Shown piece after piece: positions 6,315-9,751 of a stretch of DNA of 9,751 bases; position 1 is the first letter of the stretch, and the number at the start of each line of letters is the position of its first letter. This stretch comes from Trueperaceae bacterium (GTDB lineage: Bacteria > Deinococcota > Deinococci > Deinococcales > Trueperaceae). The DNA is taken from assembly GCA_007121175.1 (NCBI GenBank), contig SKMG01000445.1:1-9751 (forward strand), written 5' to 3'. Made by a program: the position numbers and the translations under genes. Under the pieces are notes generated by a model, which was given only the letters and a program-made list of their open reading frames with translations, did not search any database and was not told the origin of the DNA.

Positions 6315-7769
6315 ATGCTCCATCATCACGCACGCTCGTTCGCACGCTTCGAGCGAACTGCCCTGTTCGCCATGTACTCGTCATTGGCCCTCGCGCTCGC
6401 CATCGGCCTCGCGAGCGCGAGGATCGATTCGGTGACCATCGATTCGAGCGAGCCTTTCGAAGAGGTCGACGGGTACATCTACGTCGAGGCCACCATGCAT
6501 GGCACCGTCGAGCGCGAAGACGGCTCGGTGGGTGAGTACTCCGTCCCCCTCGTCCTCATCTACCCGGAGGACGGCGGCAACGGCGTCGGTGTCGTCGACT
6601 GGCCCAACTCGGTGTTCTACAGCGTCACCGGCCATCAGGATCTCGATGAGTCCGAGACGAAGCAATATGCACGGATCGTCACGGACGGGTACCTGTTCGA
6701 GAGCGGCTATACCTATGCCTCGGTGCAGTGGAGCAAAGAGGTGACGGAGCTGTTCGCGGACGTGCCGCCGGGTGAGGATCCCAATCATCTGGTTCGGGGC
6801 ACCATCGAGCGGGCGACTGACGCATGGGAGATCCTGCGCGACGCCGCCAGGTTCCTGAGAGACCCGAGCGCCTTCGAGGGCAGTGACGGGCCGCTTCCCG
6901 TCGATACGGTGTTGAGCTTCGGGTACTCCCAAACGTCTGGCCTGCAGATGGCGTTCCTGGCCGGGGGCGAGAACACGGTGGATGGCGAGCTCGCCTACGA
7001 AGGCCACCTCTCGGCGGTGGGGGGCTACGCCTGCGCGACGCCAGTCGATGAGGCGCCCGTCTACATGATGCTCTCCCATTGTGATGACGAGGCACTGGAC
7101 CACGACGGGAGGCCCGCAGCCGACGACTCACGCGTGATGATGGTCGCATCGCAGAGTGACGTCGAGCATGGCCTGTTCGTCTCGGCGTTGTCGCGCTACC
7201 CGGATGAAGACAACTGGCGTCAGTACGAGCTGGCAGGGGTTTCGCACTTGCCGACGGCGGTCTTCCCTGGCCTCGCCGACAACCAGAATCCAGCAGACTT
7301 CCGGCCCGTGTTCCGTGCTGCGTTCGACAATGTTGCGCTGTGGACGACCGAAGGAATCGAGCCTCCGCCGTCGCAGTTCATCGAGGGTGAGGTCATCACC
7401 GAAGGAGAGTCCGCAGGTGTCCTGATCACGCGTTTGGATGAGGATGGGAATGCTCTGGGCGGTCTGCGCCTGCCGCACATGGAGCACGAGGTCGATGGCC
7501 AAGCTGCGGGGGCCCCACTCGGCACGTACACGGGCCTGAACATGGACGTCGACGCGGATGCCGAGCCACCCATCAATGTCTACGCGGTGATCGGCGGGAC
7601 ATTTGCGCCGTTCAGCGACGAGGAGCTCCGAGAGCGTTACCCGGACCACGACACATACGTGAGCCGAGTGACTCGCGCCGCCGATCACCTCCTGGCTGGC
7701 GGCTACATCCTCGAGCAGGACCGAGACGCCTACGTGCTCGAGGCGGAGCAGAGCCCGGCTTGGGAGTAG
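6315..7769 (+). CDS. Secreted alpha/beta-hydrolase domain protein (Abhydrolase_10-like)
   Basis: This 484-residue protein resembles the 'alpha/beta hydrolase domain' family (PF20091), whose physiological substrates are mostly unknown. The N-terminus has an export signal: a basic stretch (residues 1-14), a hydrophobic core (about 20-32) and a likely cut after GLASA (residue 35). The nucleophile elbow is GYSQTSG with Ser205 as the probable nucleophile. His311 in GVSHLP is the probable catalytic histidine, and an acid near SDVEHG (281-286) is a candidate third member. Other visible family features are VDWPNS near residue 95, HLVRGTIERATDAW (158-171), and a C-terminal domain with GGTFAPFSDEELRERYP (427-443) that is typical of the family. 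It stands alone between decayed regions and is transcribed away from the repressor operon. An ester or lactone substrate is possible but not shown. Confidence 0.85.
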   Translation: MLHHHARSFARFERTALFAMYSSLALALAIGLASARIDSVTIDSSEPFEEVDGYIYVEATMHGTVEREDGSVGEYSVPLVLIYPEDGGNGVGVVDWPNSVFYSVTGHQDLDESETKQYARIVTDGYLFESGYTYASVQWSKEVTELFADVPPGEDPNHLVRGTIERATDAWEILRDAARFLRDPSAFEGSDGPLPVDTVLSFGYSQTSGLQMAFLAGGENTVDGELAYEGHLSAVGGYACATPVDEAPVYMMLSHCDDEALDHDGRPAADDSRVMMVASQSDVEHGLFVSALSRYPDEDNWRQYELAGVSHLPTAVFPGLADNQNPADFRPVFRAAFDNVALWTTEGIEPPPSQFIEGEVITEGESAGVLITRLDEDGNALGGLRLPHMEHEVDGQAAGAPLGTYTGLNMDVDADAEPPINVYAVIGGTFAPFSDEELRERYPDHDTYVSRVTRAADHLLAGGYILEQDRDAYVLEAEQSPAWE

Positions 7770-7790
7770 CTTGGTCGTCATGAGAACAGC

Positions 7791-7831
7791 CACGCCGAAC
7801 CGCCCCGACATCTCGGGCGCGCTTCGGCGTG
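7791..7831 (+). terminator. Compound hairpin after the hydrolase gene, possible terminator
   Basis: CACGCCGAA (7791-7799) pairs exactly with TTCGGCGTG (7823-7831), and inside it CCCGA (7804-7808) pairs with TCGGG (7813-7817) around a four-base loop. It begins 22 bases after the hydrolase stop. No T-run follows (the next bases are ACCACCGTC), so it is not a canonical intrinsic terminator; in a GC-rich genome it may still end or protect the transcript. Confidence 0.45.
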
Positions 7832-8193
7832 ACCACCGTCGCGTGATCATCGAACAGCGATCGAGGCCCGTAACGATGCCGACGGCGGGTCCCGGCGAGG
7901 AGCAGCTGTTACCACGGCGGGCGTACACGTCGCCGTCGATCTTCGGCACGATCGAGTCCGAGTTCGGCGAGTCAAGAGTGCACGCAACGGACTTCGTCCC
8001 TCACCGGATCCTGGCTCGGGCCAGATCGGTTGCTACCTGGTCATCGACCGTGCTCCAGAAGTGGCTCGAGCACCATCGAGGCACAGGGAGCTCCTGGGCT
8101 CCAGCCGACACGCGCGCCGAGGGTCGTGGGAAGGCGATGAAGAAGCTGTACTGCCTGCCCTCCAGGACGGCGGCGCGAGGCGCGAGAGGCGCT

Positions 8194-8406
8194 CGACACC
8201 TTGGTGAGGAAGCGGCTCAGGCTGCGCCTGAAGACGAGCACGATCGAAACGAGCGTCCCCACGTTCACAACGAGGTCGAAGAGGGCAGTCTCGGACGCCG
8301 CGAGCGTCGACCCGCAGCCGAGGAGCCGACATTGCACGAGTACCAGCCCGCTCGAGGAGTTCACCGGTAGGAACATGCACACGCCCTACACCGCACCGAC
8401 GCCGGT
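8194..8406 (-). pseudogene. Decayed fragment of undecaprenyl-diphosphatase gene (uppP/bacA-like)
   Basis: On the minus strand one frame reads ATGVGAV, a TAG stop (8386-8388), then GVCMFLPVNSSSGLVLV, later ALFDLVVNVGTLVSIVLVF and RRSLSRFL. This follows the N-terminal third of UppP, which recycles the lipid carrier for cell-wall synthesis: the family has a GVVEGLTEFLPVSSxGH-type motif and then an (F)DVxLHxGTLxAVxxxFRRDL-type segment. Here the first motif glutamate position is the stop codon, the second is Met, the motif has a one-residue shift and the His is missing. The second family motif (PGxSRS) and the rest of the gene are absent. The fragment cannot encode an active enzyme. Confidence 0.6.
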
Positions 8407-8466
8407 TGCGTTGGAGCCCGTCAAATGGAATACGGCAGGGCAGGCGCCAATGGCCGAGCATGAGCG

Positions 8467-9009
8467 ATGTTCAGGTCCAGCGCACAACGAGCCACGACGA
8501 TCGTGGCGGCGACCGTGCTCCTCGCGGCGGCGATCATCGCGGCATCATGGGTTCGAGCCGAGACCACAGCGTCGTGGCGGGAAATCCCGATCGTCGATGC
8601 GCGCACCGGCGAGGCCTTCACGCTGGCCGAGCTGGAAGGGAAGACTGTTTTCGTCGAACCGATGGCCACCTGGTGTACCACCTGCAGGCGGCAGATGACG
8701 ATCCTCCGTGACGTCGTCGTCGAGCGGGACCCCGACGGCTTCGCCTTCGTCGGCCTGAGCGTCGAGACGAACCTACCGAGCGAGGACCTGGCGCGTTACG
8801 TCGACGGCCAGGGCTTCGGCTGGACCTTCGCGGTGATGACGCCCGAGCTGCTCCGCGCGCTCGTGGACACCTTCGGGCGGAGCGTCGCGAACCCGCCGGC
8901 CACGCCGCACGTCATCATCCGACCGGACGGGACGTGGACCGAGCTCTCGACGGGGATCCGGTCGGCTGACGAGATCTCCGCGGCGCTCGACGCGGCCACA
9001 TCGAGGTAG
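8467..9009 (+). CDS. TlpA/ResA-like thioredoxin-fold protein, membrane-anchored or exported
   Basis: This 180-residue protein has one N-terminal hydrophobic segment (about residues 10-28), ending near WVRAETT, which may be a signal anchor or be cut after RA. The thioredoxin domain follows. The active site is WCTTC with Cys70 and Cys73, in the usual setting (GKTVFVEPMATWCTTCRRQM). The cis-proline is Pro147 in ATPHVIIRPDG. The segment FVGLSVETN fits the TlpA/ResA group. Such proteins reduce disulfides outside the cytoplasm, often during cytochrome c maturation. The CcdA-like protein encoded ten bases downstream would supply its electrons. The start ATG has only a weak upstream ribosome-binding sequence, and no better start was found because the hydrophobic segment begins immediately after it. 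The specific target protein is unknown. Confidence 0.92.
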   Translation: MFRSSAQRATTIVAATVLLAAAIIAASWVRAETTASWREIPIVDARTGEAFTLAELEGKTVFVEPMATWCTTCRRQMTILRDVVVERDPDGFAFVGLSVETNLPSEDLARYVDGQGFGWTFAVMTPELLRALVDTFGRSVANPPATPHVIIRPDGTWTELSTGIRSADEISAALDAATSR

Positions 9010-9019
9010 CGCCCCCCTC

Positions 9020-9694
9020 GTGGCGCAGCTGCTCGAGGCGTTCGTACTGGGGAACGCGGCGATCCTCACCAACGTCTGCCTCTTGCCGCTCTACCCCGGG
9101 CTGATCGCGTTCCTCGCGGGCACGGCGCGGCAGAGCGGCTCTGAACGGGCCAGCGGCTGGCTCGGCTTGGTCGTCTTGGCCGGCATCCTGACGCTGATGA
9201 CGGTGGTCGGGCTGGCCCTCCACCTCGCGCAGATCACCTTCGGACCGCTGCTCGGCGTGCTCCTCCCGGTCGTGTACGGGGCCGTCATCGTGCTCGGCGC
9301 GGTCATGCTCGCCGGCTTCAACCCGTTCGCTCGGTTCGCGAGCATGCAGGTGCCGGTGCTGACCAACCCGTACGCGGCGGCGTTCGCCTACGGACTCCTG
9401 CTCGGTCCGATGACGCTGCCGTGCACCGGGCCGATCGTCGTGAGCGCCTTCCTCCTCGGCGCCGGCAGCGCCTCGGCGCTCGCCGATGGGCTGGCCTACT
9501 TCGCCGCCTTCGGCCTCGGCTTCGGCTGGCCGCTGGTGCTCCTGCCGCTCGTGGCGCTGCCGCTCCAGCGTCGCGGCGTCGGCTGGATGACGCGCAACCA
9601 CGGCCTGCTGACGCGAGGCTCCGGCGCGCTGCTCGTTGCGATCGGCCTCTTCGGGGTGTGGAGCGAAGTGCTGCCGAACCTGGCCGTGGGGTGA
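9020..9694 (+). CDS. ccdA: CcdA/DsbD-like membrane thiol-disulfide electron carrier
   Basis: The 224-residue protein is almost all membrane helices, about six (roughly residues 8-34, 47-70, 76-100, 118-150, 155-181 and 198-218). It has exactly two cysteines, Cys20 in the first helix (NVCLLPLYPG) and Cys135 in the fourth (MTLPCTGPIV). This is the symmetric Cys pair of the CcdA/DsbD transmembrane family, which moves electrons from cytoplasmic thioredoxin to partners on the outer face. The position directly after a TlpA-like gene fits this role. The start is GTG at 9020, with GAGG ten or more bases upstream at the end of the preceding gene; this spacing is long, so the start is less certain than the family. 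It is complete at the C-terminus. Confidence 0.92.
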   Translation: MAQLLEAFVLGNAAILTNVCLLPLYPGLIAFLAGTARQSGSERASGWLGLVVLAGILTLMTVVGLALHLAQITFGPLLGVLLPVVYGAVIVLGAVMLAGFNPFARFASMQVPVLTNPYAAAFAYGLLLGPMTLPCTGPIVVSAFLLGAGSASALADGLAYFAAFGLGFGWPLVLLPLVALPLQRRGVGWMTRNHGLLTRGSGALLVAIGLFGVWSEVLPNLAVG

Positions 9695-9729
9695 GGCGAG
9701 CCCTGGCCGACGCGGGAACCAGGTTCGGC
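9673..9729. repeat. 11-bp inverted repeat across the end of the ccdA-like gene
   Basis: GCCGAACCTGG (9673-9683) and CCAGGTTCGGC (9719-9729) are exact reverse complements separated by 35 bases. The left arm codes for the end of the CcdA-like protein and the right arm lies after its stop (9692-9694). It could fold at the transcript end of the redox operon. No T-run is visible before the window ends, so terminator function is only a possibility. Confidence 0.45.
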
Positions 9730-9751
9730 GGCGGTCCTTCGGCCCTGGGCC

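Larger units (their letters stand above)
7770..8466. other. Long stretch without an intact gene
   Basis: About 700 bases separate the hydrolase from the thioredoxin gene. Open frames cross it on both strands, but their proteins are rich in Arg, Pro and Ser and carry no recognisable domain. It contains a compound hairpin near its left end (7791-7831) and a decayed uppP-like fragment on the minus strand (8194-8406). About 7832-8193 shows nothing I can name. No clear promoter for the thioredoxin gene is visible at the right end. Confidence 0.6.

Noticed and set aside
7128..7949. 273-codon minus-strand frame opposite the hydrolase end
   Set aside because: It is antisense to a recognised gene, has no domain and no start signal.
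7771..8370. 199-codon plus-strand frame in the spacer after the hydrolase
   Set aside because: The product is Arg/Pro/Glu-rich with no recognisable domain, and its right half is the opposite strand of the uppP-like remnant. I treat it as non-coding.
8915..9601. 228-codon minus-strand frame opposite the CcdA-like gene
   Set aside because: It is a charged, low-complexity shadow of a clear membrane protein gene.
9691..9751. Possible next gene starting with GTG overlapping the CcdA-like stop (GTGA)
   Set aside because: The frame is open to the window edge for only 20 codons (VRRALADAGTRFGG...), has no recognisable family and crosses the inverted repeat. It needs sequence beyond 9751 to judge.
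1..9751. CRISPR arrays, tRNA or rRNA genes, insertion sequences, attachment sites
   Set aside because: I saw no regularly spaced repeats, no tRNA-like or rRNA-like sequence, no transposase and no paired terminal repeats with target duplications.

Overview
The window is GC-rich bacterial chromosome with dense coding. The solute-binding protein has a plain signal peptide with no lipobox cysteine, the secreted hydrolase has a similar export signal, and some genes start with TTG. These traits, with the overall gene style, suggest a Deinococcota-like (perhaps Trueperales-like) bacterium. This placement is an impression from gene style and was not tested by alignment.

Region 1 (1-5894, all on the minus strand, read right to left) is one tightly packed sugar-uptake operon. 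A promoter (TTGACA, 17-base spacer, TACGAC) carries a perfect 14-base palindrome of the LacI-family operator type over the expected transcription start. It drives a LacI-family repressor, then a DUF1343/NamZ-type exo-beta-N-acetylmuramidase (ATGA overlap with the repressor), a periplasmic sugar-binding protein, two MalF/MalG-like permeases and a GNAT acetyltransferase cut by the window edge. A perfect 13-bp hairpin lies in the only sizeable gap, between the binding protein and the permeases. No ATPase gene is present, so the transporter must borrow one encoded elsewhere or beyond the window. NamZ has no visible signal peptide, so the simplest reading is that a MurNAc-containing saccharide is imported and then cleaved in the cytoplasm: a candidate peptidoglycan amino-sugar salvage operon. 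The substrate is inferred only from NamZ.

Region 2 (5895-8466) is looser. It holds one intact plus-strand gene, a secreted alpha/beta-hydrolase (6315-7769), between two poorly coding stretches. The left stretch contains a short remnant resembling the C-terminal end of a VapC-type PIN toxin. The right stretch contains a decayed minus-strand remnant resembling the N-terminal part of undecaprenyl-diphosphatase (UppP), with an in-frame stop and both motif glutamates lost. A compound hairpin follows the hydrolase gene.

Region 3 (8467-9694, plus strand) is a two-gene thiol-redox operon: a membrane-anchored or exported TlpA/ResA-like thioredoxin with a WCTTC active site, then a CcdA/DsbD-like membrane protein with one cysteine in each of two helices. 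Together they would carry reducing power from the cytoplasm across the membrane. An 11-bp inverted repeat spans the end of the second gene.
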